Position numbers and translations under genes: made by a program
Assembly (NCBI GenBank): GCA_900544525.1
Contig: UQVN01000194.1
Coordinates: 1 to 6,573, forward strand
From: an uncultured Eubacteriales bacterium
GTDB lineage: Bacteria > Bacillota > Clostridia > Lachnospirales > Lachnospiraceae
Reading direction: 5' to 3'
DNA length: 6,573 nucleotides
Notes under the pieces: model-generated
What the model was told of the DNA's origin: nothing
What the model saw: the letters and a program-made list of their open reading frames with translations, nothing else
Databases searched by the model: none
Shown: positions 1 to 5,571 of the stretch, piece after piece
How positions within the stretch are numbered: the first letter of the stretch is position 1
How the letters are laid out: each line of letters begins with the position of its first letter

Positions 1-16
1 TAATTTCTACTATCCT

Positions 17-355
17 TTATAATGGATAAATATTTAATCGTTTAATTTTTCCTTCCTCTGTCACACTACAAAGATCTGCGGATACTGGCACGATGTGCTC
101 GCCATATTGAATCATATACCATACATTTCGATCGGATTGATATTTTACACTATAAATTGGAAATGCTCCCCCATTAAACCCAAATTTATGATGAAACATC
201 ATTTCAACCGCCATCTTACCTTCTAAATGCATCGTATCCTTCCCAATTTTTATTAAGGAGGAGTCATGAAGCACACCATAATCATCAAATAAATCTGCAA
301 GCCCTACATTGTCCCCACGTTTCATACAATCCACAAACTGTTCTAATACCTTCAT
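17..355 (-). CDS. NTF2/SnoaL-like small protein, possible dehydratase or isomerase partner of the adjacent SDR
   Basis: This is a 112-residue single-domain protein. The layout fits the NTF2-like (SnoaL/ketosteroid-isomerase) cone fold: N-terminal helices at about 1-25, a short helix at about 46-58, then beta strands at about 65-110 (PIYSVKY, NVWYMIQYG, HIVPVSADLC, IKRLNIYPL). Polar residues that could line a pocket include Asp25, Tyr26, His30, Asp31 and His87, but I cannot assign a catalytic set. The start is supported by AAGGAGG (362-368) six bases upstream. That ribosome binding site overlaps the TAA stop of the upstream SDR gene, so the two are almost certainly co-transcribed and probably translationally coupled. 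Known family members act as dehydratases, isomerases, cyclases or binding proteins, and the bile-acid 7-dehydratase BaiE is one relative by fold. The substrate is unknown. Fold assignment is by pattern only and moderately sure; that the gene is real is very likely. Confidence 0.75.
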   Translation of the reverse strand: MKVLEQFVDCMKRGDNVGLADLFDDYGVLHDSSLIKIGKDTMHLEGKMAVEMMFHHKFGFNGGAFPIYSVKYQSDRNVWYMIQYGEHIVPVSADLCSVTEEGKIKRLNIYPL

Positions 356-361
356 AAGAAA

Positions 362-368
362 CCTCCTT
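362..368 (-). promoter_or_regulatory. Ribosome binding site overlapping the upstream stop codon
   Basis: AAGGAGG on the minus strand, six bases before the ATG of the NTF2-like gene. Its first two bases fall within the TAA stop of the SDR gene (367-369). The arrangement favours re-initiation or coupled translation, which would keep the two products in proportion. Confidence 0.8.
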
Positions 369-1140
369 AAAATCTTTCTGAACGAAGCAATGCATCAATA
401 CCACCATCAATAAATAAAATAGCTCCATTAATTCCACTTGCTTTTTTTGATGCCAAAAATACAATACCATTGGCAATTTCCTCTGCATCAAGAAACTCTT
501 TCCTGCCATAACGAGTTGGAATTGGTATTAAAAGTGCTGCATCCATCTGCGCTTCTGTCATCCCCTTTGTCATTGGGGTTGTCGTATTACCTGGAGCAAC
601 TGCATTAATGCGGAGTCCATCTGTAGCCCAAGATGGAGAAACTCTTCTAACCCAACGAGCCAATGCATGTTTTGATGAACTATAAGCATGAGGTCTTAGA
701 TTATCTGGGATTTCCTTAGCAATTTCAAGAACCCTCTCCTCATCATTGACATTCGTAAGCATATCCACCCAGTCCTCACGAACTGTATGATTGGTAATGG
801 AATTTGAAGATGTTACAACACAACACCCTCCTTTTTTCTTTAAAAGAGGCCGAAGCCCTTCTGCCATTTGTGTACTAGCAAAGAAATTTAAGGAAAAAAT
901 AGCGGTTGGTGGAAAAACTGGTCCAACACCAGCATTACAAATAAGACCATCAATGCCATCTGGATACTTCTCAAAAACTGCTTCCATGGCACCTTTTCTT
1001 CCTTCTGGTTTTGAAAGATCTGCTAAATAATCTCCTCCTTTAAAATCCAAGTTAAAGACTTCATGGCCTTCTTCTACCAGCATTTTTCTCACCTGTGCAC
1101 CAATCCCTGTTGTTCCACCTGTAATTACATAAATTCCCAT
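367..1140 (-). CDS. Short-chain dehydrogenase/reductase of the 3-alpha-hydroxysteroid dehydrogenase/carbonyl reductase type
   Basis: This 257-residue classical SDR should oxidise an alcohol or reduce a ketone with a nicotinamide cofactor in the cytosol. Visible motifs are the Rossmann glycine motif TGGTTGIG (7-14), Asp32 at the end of the second strand (favouring NAD(H)), CNAG (68-71), Asn85, Ser114, the YSSSK pair Tyr153/Lys157, and APG (182-184). Ser114 and Tyr153 are separated by an unusually long, mostly helical insertion. The C-terminus reads IDGGIDALLRSERF. Both features match the Comamonas 3-alpha-hydroxysteroid dehydrogenase/carbonyl reductase (257 residues; Ser114, Tyr155, Lys159, as I recall it). 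The start at 1140 is chosen because AGGAGG (1147-1152) sits six bases upstream; an in-frame ATG at 1170 has no ribosome binding site and would add ten residues unlike the family. It is first in an operon with the NTF2-like gene. The SDR assignment is very sure; steroid as substrate is only inference, and other cyclic ketones are equally possible. Confidence 0.92.
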   Translation of the reverse strand: MGIYVITGGTTGIGAQVRKMLVEEGHEVFNLDFKGGDYLADLSKPEGRKGAMEAVFEKYPDGIDGLICNAGVGPVFPPTAIFSLNFFASTQMAEGLRPLLKKKGGCCVVTSSNSITNHTVREDWVDMLTNVNDEERVLEIAKEIPDNLRPHAYSSSKHALARWVRRVSPSWATDGLRINAVAPGNTTTPMTKGMTEAQMDAALLIPIPTRYGRKEFLDAEEIANGIVFLASKKASGINGAILFIDGGIDALLRSERF

Positions 1141-1146
1141 ACAATA

Positions 1147-1152
1147 CCTCCT
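1147..1152 (-). promoter_or_regulatory. Ribosome binding site that decides the SDR start
   Basis: AGGAGG on the minus strand, six bases before the ATG at 1140. The in-frame ATG at 1170 has no comparable site, so the shorter protein beginning MGIYVITGG is the likely product. Confidence 0.85.
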
Positions 1153-1173
1153 GTCTTCCAAAGACTGCATTTT

Positions 1174-1195
1174 ATAGATTGATTATTCGATCTAT
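1174..1195. promoter_or_regulatory. Operator-like 22-bp dyad downstream of the SDR operon promoter
   Basis: The minus-strand half-site ATAGATCGAAT faces a second half whose reverse complement is ATAGATTGATT, so nine of eleven positions are symmetric with no spacer. The dyad lies about 8 to 29 bases downstream of the predicted transcription start and well upstream of the ribosome binding site, a classic place for a repressor to block elongation or initiation. Length and symmetry resemble operators of TetR-type repressors. No regulator for it is visible in the window. That the dyad is present is certain; its role is inferred. Confidence 0.6.
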
Positions 1196-1209
1196 TCTCT
1201 ATATTCATC

Positions 1210-1238
1210 AATGTATCATGTTCAATTTTATTTGTCAA
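1210..1238 (-). promoter_or_regulatory. Sigma-A promoter of the SDR/NTF2-like operon
   Basis: On the minus strand TTGACA (1233-1238) is a perfect -35 box. A 17-bp spacer leads to TACATT (1210-1215), a four-of-six -10 box preceded by TGA, giving an extended -10 element. Transcription should start near 1203, leaving a leader of about 62 bases before the SDR start codon. Confidence 0.8.
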
Positions 1239-1336
1239 TTTAGTTTTTTTATTAACAATTCGCCATTTGTTATTTAATTATCAGTCTTTATATGTATATT
1301 TTTCAGTTCCGTACCTCTTTTTACTTTTTAGCTTTT

Positions 1337-1366
1337 TTGACATAATTCTTGTATTATTTCTATTTT
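1337..1366 (+). promoter_or_regulatory. Candidate distal promoter of the permease gene
   Basis: TTGACA (1337-1342) is a perfect -35 box, followed after 18 bases by TATTTT (1361-1366), a four-of-six -10 box. If used, it would give a leader of roughly 160 bases that includes the hairpin region at 1437-1492. It is weaker in the -10 than the proximal candidate. Confidence 0.35.
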
Positions 1367-1404
1367 TTATATATGCATTTTTTATAAAAATACAATTATG
1401 AACC

Positions 1405-1433
1405 TTGTTTTTTTATATTATATATACTATAAT
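1405..1433 (+). promoter_or_regulatory. Proximal promoter of the permease gene
   Basis: TTGTTT (1405-1410) and a perfect TATAAT (1428-1433) are separated by 17 bases. Only three of six -35 positions match, but the -10 and the spacing are ideal. Transcription would start near 1440 and give a leader of about 93 bases. Confidence 0.6.
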
Positions 1434-1436
1434 ATA

Positions 1437-1492
1437 TTGTGACTAATACAATTTAGATTGAGTGTTCAGTATGTGTGTCACTTTTTTCACAA
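1437..1492 (+). promoter_or_regulatory. Leader hairpin with mutually exclusive pairings, possible attenuator
   Basis: GTGAC (1439-1443) can pair with GTCAC (1477-1481), with an inner ATAC/GTAT (1446-1449 and 1469-1472), and a T6 run follows directly (1482-1487), like a weak intrinsic terminator. The same 5' strand, TTGTGA (1437-1442), can pair instead with TCACAA (1487-1492). Only one pairing can form at a time. The stems are short and the proximal transcription start near 1440 would remove part of the 5' strand, so a regulatory role is speculative. Confidence 0.25.
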
Positions 1493-1520
1493 CTTCATAA
1501 ACTACATATAAGAAATGAAT

Positions 1521-1525
1521 AGGAG
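1521..1525 (+). promoter_or_regulatory. Ribosome binding site that decides the permease start
   Basis: AGGAG lies seven bases upstream of the ATG at 1533. It falls inside the longer reading frame opened by the ATG at 1515, which argues against that upstream start. Confidence 0.8.
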
Positions 1526-1532
1526 AGTTTTT

Positions 1533-2861
1533 ATGGCTAATGATGTAAAGATGAAAAAACATGCTTCTGTATTTGACTTAAACGGCGTTCCTCGCTTTGG
1601 TGAGGCACTACCACTTGCACTCCAACATGTTGTTGCAATGATTGTAGGTTGTGTAACTCCTTCAATTATCGTAGCTGGTGCAGGACAAATAAGTAACGCC
1701 GATAAAGTTATTTTAATTCAGGCGGCACTCGTTATTGCTGGAATTTCCACTCTATTACAATTATTCCCAATCGGTAAATATTTTGGTTCTGGTTTACCAG
1801 TGATTATGGGGGTAAGTTTTGCTTACGTTCCTAGTATGTCTGCAATCGCAGAAGGGTACGACATTGGCACGATTCTGGGGGCTCAGATCATCGGTGGTGT
1901 TGTAGCGTTTGTAGTCGGTTTGTTTATTAAACAGCTTCGTAAGTTCTTCCCACCTCTTATCACTGGAACAGTCGTATTCTCAATTGGACTTTCTCTTTAT
2001 CCTACTGCTATTAACTATATGGCTGGAGGTACGAGTTCTCCAAGTTACGGCTCTTGGAAAAACTGGGCAATTGCTATTTTTACTTTAGCAGTTGTAACAT
2101 TTTTAAATCATTTTACGAAGGGATTTTTCAAGTTAGCTTCTATTTTAATCGGTATGATCGCTGGATATATCGTTGCAATCGCAGCTGGTATGGTTGACTT
2201 CTCAGCAGTTGGAGATGCTGGTCTTCTTTATGTGCCACATCCAATGCATTTTGGAATTCATTTCAATATTTCAGCTTCTGTAGCAATCGGTCTTTTATTC
2301 GCAATCAATTCCGTGCAAGCGATCGGTGACTTCTCTGCTACAACAATTGGTGGGCTTGATAGAGAACCTACTGATCAGGAGTTACAAGGTGGTATTCTTT
2401 GCTATGGCGTAACTAACGTTCTTGGTGCTTTTATCGGTGGGCTTCCTACTGCAACTTATAGCCAGAACGTTGGTATCGTTTCAACAACAAAAGTTGTTAA
2501 CCGTATGATTTTAGGCCTTGCCGCTGTTATTATTTTAGTTGCTGGACTCGTTCCTAAATTCTCTGCTCTTTTAACAACAATCCCTCAATGCGTTTTAGGA
2601 GGCGCTACTATTTCTGTATTCGCTTCTATCGCTATGACAGGTATTAAATTAATTACTTCTCAGCCAATGACTTATAGAAATACTTCTGTTGTTGGTTTAG
2701 CAGTCGCAATGGGAATGGGTGTTACACAGGCATCTGCGTCTTTAGGAACATTCCCTGATTGGGTTACAACAATCTTTGGTAAATCTCCTGTTGTATTAGC
2801 AACTATCGTTGCTATTCTCTTAAATCAGATACTTCCAAAGGATAAACCCGCAGGAAAATAA
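1533..2861 (+). CDS. NCS2-family nucleobase permease (xanthine/uric acid/uracil-type)
   Basis: This 442-residue polytopic membrane protein should import a purine or pyrimidine base with protons or sodium. Hydrophobic segments span nearly its whole length and fit the 14-helix UraA/XanQ fold. Family marks are Gln31-His32 in the first helix, the glycine-rich second and third helices, and the nucleobase transporter signature QNVGIVSTTK (311-320), which fits [QEP]NxGxxxxT[RKG]. In helix 8 the usual ExxGD reads Gln262-AIG-Asp266, so a glutamine stands where XanQ- and UapA-type transporters carry a substrate-binding glutamate. The length is normal. AGGAG (1521-1525) lies seven bases before the ATG at 1533, whereas the in-frame ATG at 1515 has no ribosome binding site and would precede that site, so the shorter form is chosen. 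It is transcribed alone, divergently from the SDR operon. Family is very sure; the exact base is not, with xanthine or uric acid more likely than uracil from the signature. Confidence 0.93.
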   Translation: MANDVKMKKHASVFDLNGVPRFGEALPLALQHVVAMIVGCVTPSIIVAGAGQISNADKVILIQAALVIAGISTLLQLFPIGKYFGSGLPVIMGVSFAYVPSMSAIAEGYDIGTILGAQIIGGVVAFVVGLFIKQLRKFFPPLITGTVVFSIGLSLYPTAINYMAGGTSSPSYGSWKNWAIAIFTLAVVTFLNHFTKGFFKLASILIGMIAGYIVAIAAGMVDFSAVGDAGLLYVPHPMHFGIHFNISASVAIGLLFAINSVQAIGDFSATTIGGLDREPTDQELQGGILCYGVTNVLGAFIGGLPTATYSQNVGIVSTTKVVNRMILGLAAVIILVAGLVPKFSALLTTIPQCVLGGATISVFASIAMTGIKLITSQPMTYRNTSVVGLAVAMGMGVTQASASLGTFPDWVTTIFGKSPVVLATIVAILLNQILPKDKPAGK

Positions 2862-2912
2862 ATAGTCACTCATCGTTTTTGAAAAAAGTTTCATAAAGCA
2901 TATACGAACAAG

Positions 2913-3000
2913 AAAAAGCTGTCTTTGATATAAGGGAGATTTTTACTCTAATCATTCCGCATTATGAGGAGTAAGAATCTTATCAAAGCCAGCCTTTTTT
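2913..3000. terminator. Long bulged bidirectional terminator hairpin
   Basis: Outer arms 2918-2930 (GCTGTCTTTGATA) and 2981-2993 (TATCAAAGCCAGC) pair with one mismatch. Immediately inside, 2937-2948 (AGATTTTTACTC) pairs with 2969-2980 (GAGTAAGAATCT) over 12 bp with one G-T wobble. A six-base bulge (2931-2936) occurs on the left side only, and the loop is about 20 bases. T6 follows on the plus strand (2995-3000), and five A's precede on the left (2913-2917), which read as T's on the minus strand. It therefore sits and works as a terminator for the permease and for the convergent acetyltransferase operon. It is longer than most intrinsic terminators. Confidence 0.75.
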
Positions 3001-3052
3001 CTTTTTTTGAATCTCACTATGAAATTTTTTATTAATCTTTCTACGGATTCTT

Positions 3053-3691
3053 CTATAGATCTTCTACACAAAAAGAACTATCTTTATAATCTTCCACATC
3101 AAATTCTCGATTTTTAAAATAATATTTTCGATCCTCTTCTGTGATTTCTCTTATGAGACGACATGGATTGCCTACTGCTATATAATTATCTGGAATATCC
3201 TTTGTAACTACACTACCAGAGCCAATTACTACATTATTTCCAATATGAACCCCTGGATTTACTACTACATTTCCACCAATCCAAACATTATCACCAATTG
3301 TCACTTCAATCCCATATTCATATCCAGAGTTTCTGGAATCAGGATGAATCGGATGGCCTGCTGTAAAAATAGAAACATTTGGCGCTATCATTACATTTTT
3401 CCCAATAGTCACTTTTGCCACATCTAGTATTGTTAAATTATAGTTGCTATAAAAATTATCTCCTACTTCAATATTACTTCCATAGTCACAGCGAAATGGT
3501 GCTTCGATACAAATGCCTTCCCCACTTTTTCCAATAATATCCCGAATTAATTTCTCTTTTTTCTCCCCTTCGTCTGGTGGTAATTGATTGTATTCAAAGA
3601 TTTTTTTCTTACATTCCATTCTCTCCTGGCTCAGACCATCTAGCCACGCCTTGTATGGTAACCCAGCTAACATTCTTTCTTTCTGATTCAT
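3053..3691 (-). CDS. Maltose/galactoside-type sugar O-acetyltransferase (left-handed beta-helix)
   Basis: This 212-residue cytosolic enzyme should transfer acetyl from acetyl-CoA to a hydroxyl of a sugar such as maltose or glucose. The N-terminus carries the family's helical cap (ERMLAGLPYKAWLDGL, 5-20). Residues about 58-178 are hexapeptide repeats of a left-handed beta-helix (for example IEVGDN, VTIGKN, VTIGDN, VWIGGN, VHIGNN, VVIGSG), ending in the typical IAVGNPCRLIR. His113 in TAGHPIHPDSR matches the catalytic histidine of LacA and Maa, and Asp90 sits at the usual active-site aspartate. The tail after about 185 is acidic and aromatic and makes the protein slightly longer than the usual 183-203 residues. 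AGGAGG (3699-3704) lies seven bases before the ATG. It follows the glucosidase gene by 66 bases with no clear terminator or promoter between, so it is probably the last gene of that operon. Family is very sure; the true sugar acceptor is not known. Confidence 0.92.
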   Translation of the reverse strand: MNQKERMLAGLPYKAWLDGLSQERMECKKKIFEYNQLPPDEGEKKEKLIRDIIGKSGEGICIEAPFRCDYGSNIEVGDNFYSNYNLTILDVAKVTIGKNVMIAPNVSIFTAGHPIHPDSRNSGYEYGIEVTIGDNVWIGGNVVVNPGVHIGNNVVIGSGSVVTKDIPDNYIAVGNPCRLIREITEEDRKYYFKNREFDVEDYKDSSFCVEDL

Positions 3692-3757
3692 CTTTTTTCC
3701 TCCTATACGCTTTCCTATTTTTCTAATTAAAAGTTAAAAGGCAAAACAGCATGCTTT

Positions 3758-5443
3758 TTATTTCATTTGCAATACAATCGCTTCACAGCTTTTTAATGTA
3801 AGGGTAAGTCCATCTAGCTTCACATGTTCCTTGCTTCTACTGGATAAATTTGATAATAAAATCTGTTTTACTTCTCCTTTTAAAACTACTTTCTGTTCCT
3901 TTTGAGATAAATTTACAACAACAAAGAAAGTGTACTTCTCGTCCTTTCTATAATAAGCTACAATCCCTTCTTGTTCCACATTTTCAGGGATAAAATCACC
4001 ATAAGTGAATGTATCGTTCCATCGCTCATTTTTTCGAATCTCTATTAATTTTCGATAATAATGTAAAATAGAATCCTCATCTTGTTCTTCTTGTTTTACA
4101 TTGATATCCTTATAATTTGGATTCACAAATAACCATGGTTTCCCTGTTGTAAATCCAGCATTCTCTTCATCACTCCATTGCATCGGCGTTCTTGCATTAT
4201 CCCGACTAAACTGCTGACAAATCAATAATGCATCCTCTTTTGTTACTCCCTCATTCAATGCTTGATGATATTGATCTTTTGTGCTAATATCATCATATTT
4301 CTCAATGGAATCCACGGGACAGTTTGTCATGCCAATTTCTTGCCCTTGATAAATAAAAGGAATTCCTCTCAATAATAAACTTACGGTTGCAATGGCCTTC
4401 GCTCCTTCTTTATTTTGGGCATAATGTGGTAAGAAACGACTGATGGCTCTTGGCTCATCGTGATTTTCCAAAATATTGGCGTAAAATCCGATTTCCTTTA
4501 CTTCTTCTTGCGCCGAATAAATGGTTTTCTTCCAATCATCAATCGTCCAATTCTGTTTTTCTCCCCATCCCCCTTCCTTTTGAGTTAAAATATGCTGTGA
4601 AAAATCAAAAATAGTGGAAAAGACTCCATTTTCTCCAATAAGCTCTTCTAATTTTTGTTTATTCATATTAAAGACTTCTCCAACCGTAAACGCATGGTAG
4701 CGATCAAAGGTCTCTCTTTTTAATTCCCTTAAATACTCTTCTATCCCTTCCACAGATTCTACCATCTTTGTTACATGAACGGTTCCATCACTATGATCTG
4801 GTGCATAATTAGGAAAATTTAAATCCTTTTTTATGTTCATAATCGCATCGATTCGAAAACCAGATACACCTTTTTCTAACCACCAATTGATCATGGTGTA
4901 TAATTTTTCTCTTAAAGTAGGATTTGTCCAATTGAGATCGGGCTGTTCTTTTGCGAAAAAATGTAGATAGTAATAATCACTACCCTCTACTGGTTCCCAA
5001 ACACTTCCTCCAAAATAGGATCTCCAGTTGTTTGGCACTTTTCCATCTTTGCCCTTTCGAAAATAAAAGTAATTTCCATACTCCCCTTCTGGATCTTTTA
5101 ATGCCTTTTGAAACCACTCATGCTGGTCAGAACAATGATTAATCACAAGATCCATAATAATATACATATCCCGCTTTTTTGCCTCTAATAAAAGCCTATC
5201 AAACTGTTCCATCGTTCCAAATTCTTTTGCAATGGCGCAATAATCAGAAATGTCGTATCCTTGATCCACAAATGGAGATTGATAAATAGGGGAAAGCCAA
5301 ATAATATCAATTCCTAGTTGTTTTAAATAATCTAATTTACTGATAACACCTTCTAAATCACCAATTCCATCCCCATTTGTATCATAAAAACTCTTTGGAT
5401 AAATCTGATAAGCTACTTTTCCATGCCACCACTGTTTCTTCAT
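3758..5443 (-). CDS. GH13 alpha-glucosidase, predicted to prefer alpha-1,4 linkages
   Basis: This 561-residue cytosolic enzyme should release glucose from the non-reducing end of maltose and related alpha-glucosides. No signal peptide is seen. It has the oligo-1,6-glucosidase subfamily layout: a (beta/alpha)8 barrel from the N-terminus, a metal loop DTNGDGIGDL (21-30), region I DLVINH (98-103), QPDLN (167-171), nucleophile Asp199 in GFRIDA (195-200), acid/base Glu256 in GEVF, and Asp329 in ENHDEPR (326-332). A beta domain occupies about the last 80 residues. Length is typical (about 555-565). The residue after the nucleophile is Ala200; alpha-1,6-acting relatives have Val here and alpha-1,4-acting ones Ala or Thr, so maltase activity is predicted. 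AAGGAG lies ten bases before the ATG. It sits between the AraC-type gene and the acetyltransferase on the same strand. Many annotations would call it oligo-1,6-glucosidase (malL); trehalose-6-phosphate hydrolase is a less likely alternative. Confidence 0.94.
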   Translation of the reverse strand: MKKQWWHGKVAYQIYPKSFYDTNGDGIGDLEGVISKLDYLKQLGIDIIWLSPIYQSPFVDQGYDISDYCAIAKEFGTMEQFDRLLLEAKKRDMYIIMDLVINHCSDQHEWFQKALKDPEGEYGNYFYFRKGKDGKVPNNWRSYFGGSVWEPVEGSDYYYLHFFAKEQPDLNWTNPTLREKLYTMINWWLEKGVSGFRIDAIMNIKKDLNFPNYAPDHSDGTVHVTKMVESVEGIEEYLRELKRETFDRYHAFTVGEVFNMNKQKLEELIGENGVFSTIFDFSQHILTQKEGGWGEKQNWTIDDWKKTIYSAQEEVKEIGFYANILENHDEPRAISRFLPHYAQNKEGAKAIATVSLLLRGIPFIYQGQEIGMTNCPVDSIEKYDDISTKDQYHQALNEGVTKEDALLICQQFSRDNARTPMQWSDEENAGFTTGKPWLFVNPNYKDINVKQEEQDEDSILHYYRKLIEIRKNERWNDTFTYGDFIPENVEQEGIVAYYRKDEKYTFFVVVNLSQKEQKVVLKGEVKQILLSNLSSRSKEHVKLDGLTLTLKSCEAIVLQMK

Positions 5444-5484
5444 CTTCTACCGACTCCTTATTCTATCTCGTAATTTCATTTACC

Positions 5485-5501
5485 CATGTCTTTTTGACGT
5501 G
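5485..5501. promoter_or_regulatory. Small dyad in the glucosidase leader, possible operator or hairpin
   Basis: CATGTC (5485-5490) and GACGTG (5496-5501) form a six-base inverted repeat with one G-T pair around a five-T centre. It lies just downstream of the predicted transcription start and upstream of the ribosome binding site. It could be a repressor site or a weak hairpin; the evidence is only symmetry and position. Confidence 0.3.
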
Positions 5502-5517
5502 TTCCAATTTATATTAC

Positions 5518-5523
5518 ATTATA
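5518..5523 (-). promoter_or_regulatory. Candidate -10 box of the alpha-glucosidase promoter
   Basis: A perfect TATAAT lies on the minus strand in the 128-base gap between the AraC-type gene and the glucosidase. No good -35 box is found 16-18 bases upstream, which would suit an activator-dependent promoter. Transcription would start near 5511. No terminator separates the two genes, so read-through from the regulator is also possible. Confidence 0.45.
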
Positions 5524-5571
5524 CATACCTTATTTGTAGATTTCTTCCTTAATTTTGATATATTTATTCCA

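Larger units (their letters stand above)
1239..1532. other. Divergent intergenic region between the SDR operon and the permease
   Basis: This strongly AT-rich stretch lies between the -35 box of the leftward operon and the permease start. It holds the candidate permease promoters and leader described separately. It also has an imperfect inverted repeat AACAA/TTGTT (1254-1258 and 1267-1271) some 50 to 70 bases upstream of the predicted SDR transcription start. I see no coding region and no purine riboswitch core. The 1272-1336 part shows nothing I can name. Confidence 0.7.

Noticed and set aside
285..509. Minus-strand open frame bridging the SDR and NTF2-like genes
   Set aside because: It overlaps two well-supported genes in another frame, and the bridging product has no recognisable domain.
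791..1030. Open frame on the plus strand inside the SDR gene
   Set aside because: It is antisense to a clear SDR, has no ribosome binding site and shows no protein-like pattern; it is a shadow frame.
1434..1532. Purine riboswitch upstream of the nucleobase permease
   Set aside because: The conserved three-way junction core and its two kissing loops could not be found on the plus strand; only short, different stems are present.
3692..3757. Terminator between the glucosidase and the acetyltransferase
   Set aside because: Only a weak, bulged A-rich/T-rich pairing is possible and there is no strong GC stem, so read-through into the acetyltransferase is preferred.
4951..5142. Plus-strand open frames inside the glucosidase and across the glucosidase promoter region
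   Set aside because: They are antisense or intergenic, lack Shine-Dalgarno sequences and have low-complexity products.
5444..5571. CcpA-type catabolite (cre) site near the glucosidase promoter
   Set aside because: No match to the TGWAANCGNTNWCA pattern was found there or upstream of the regulator gene.
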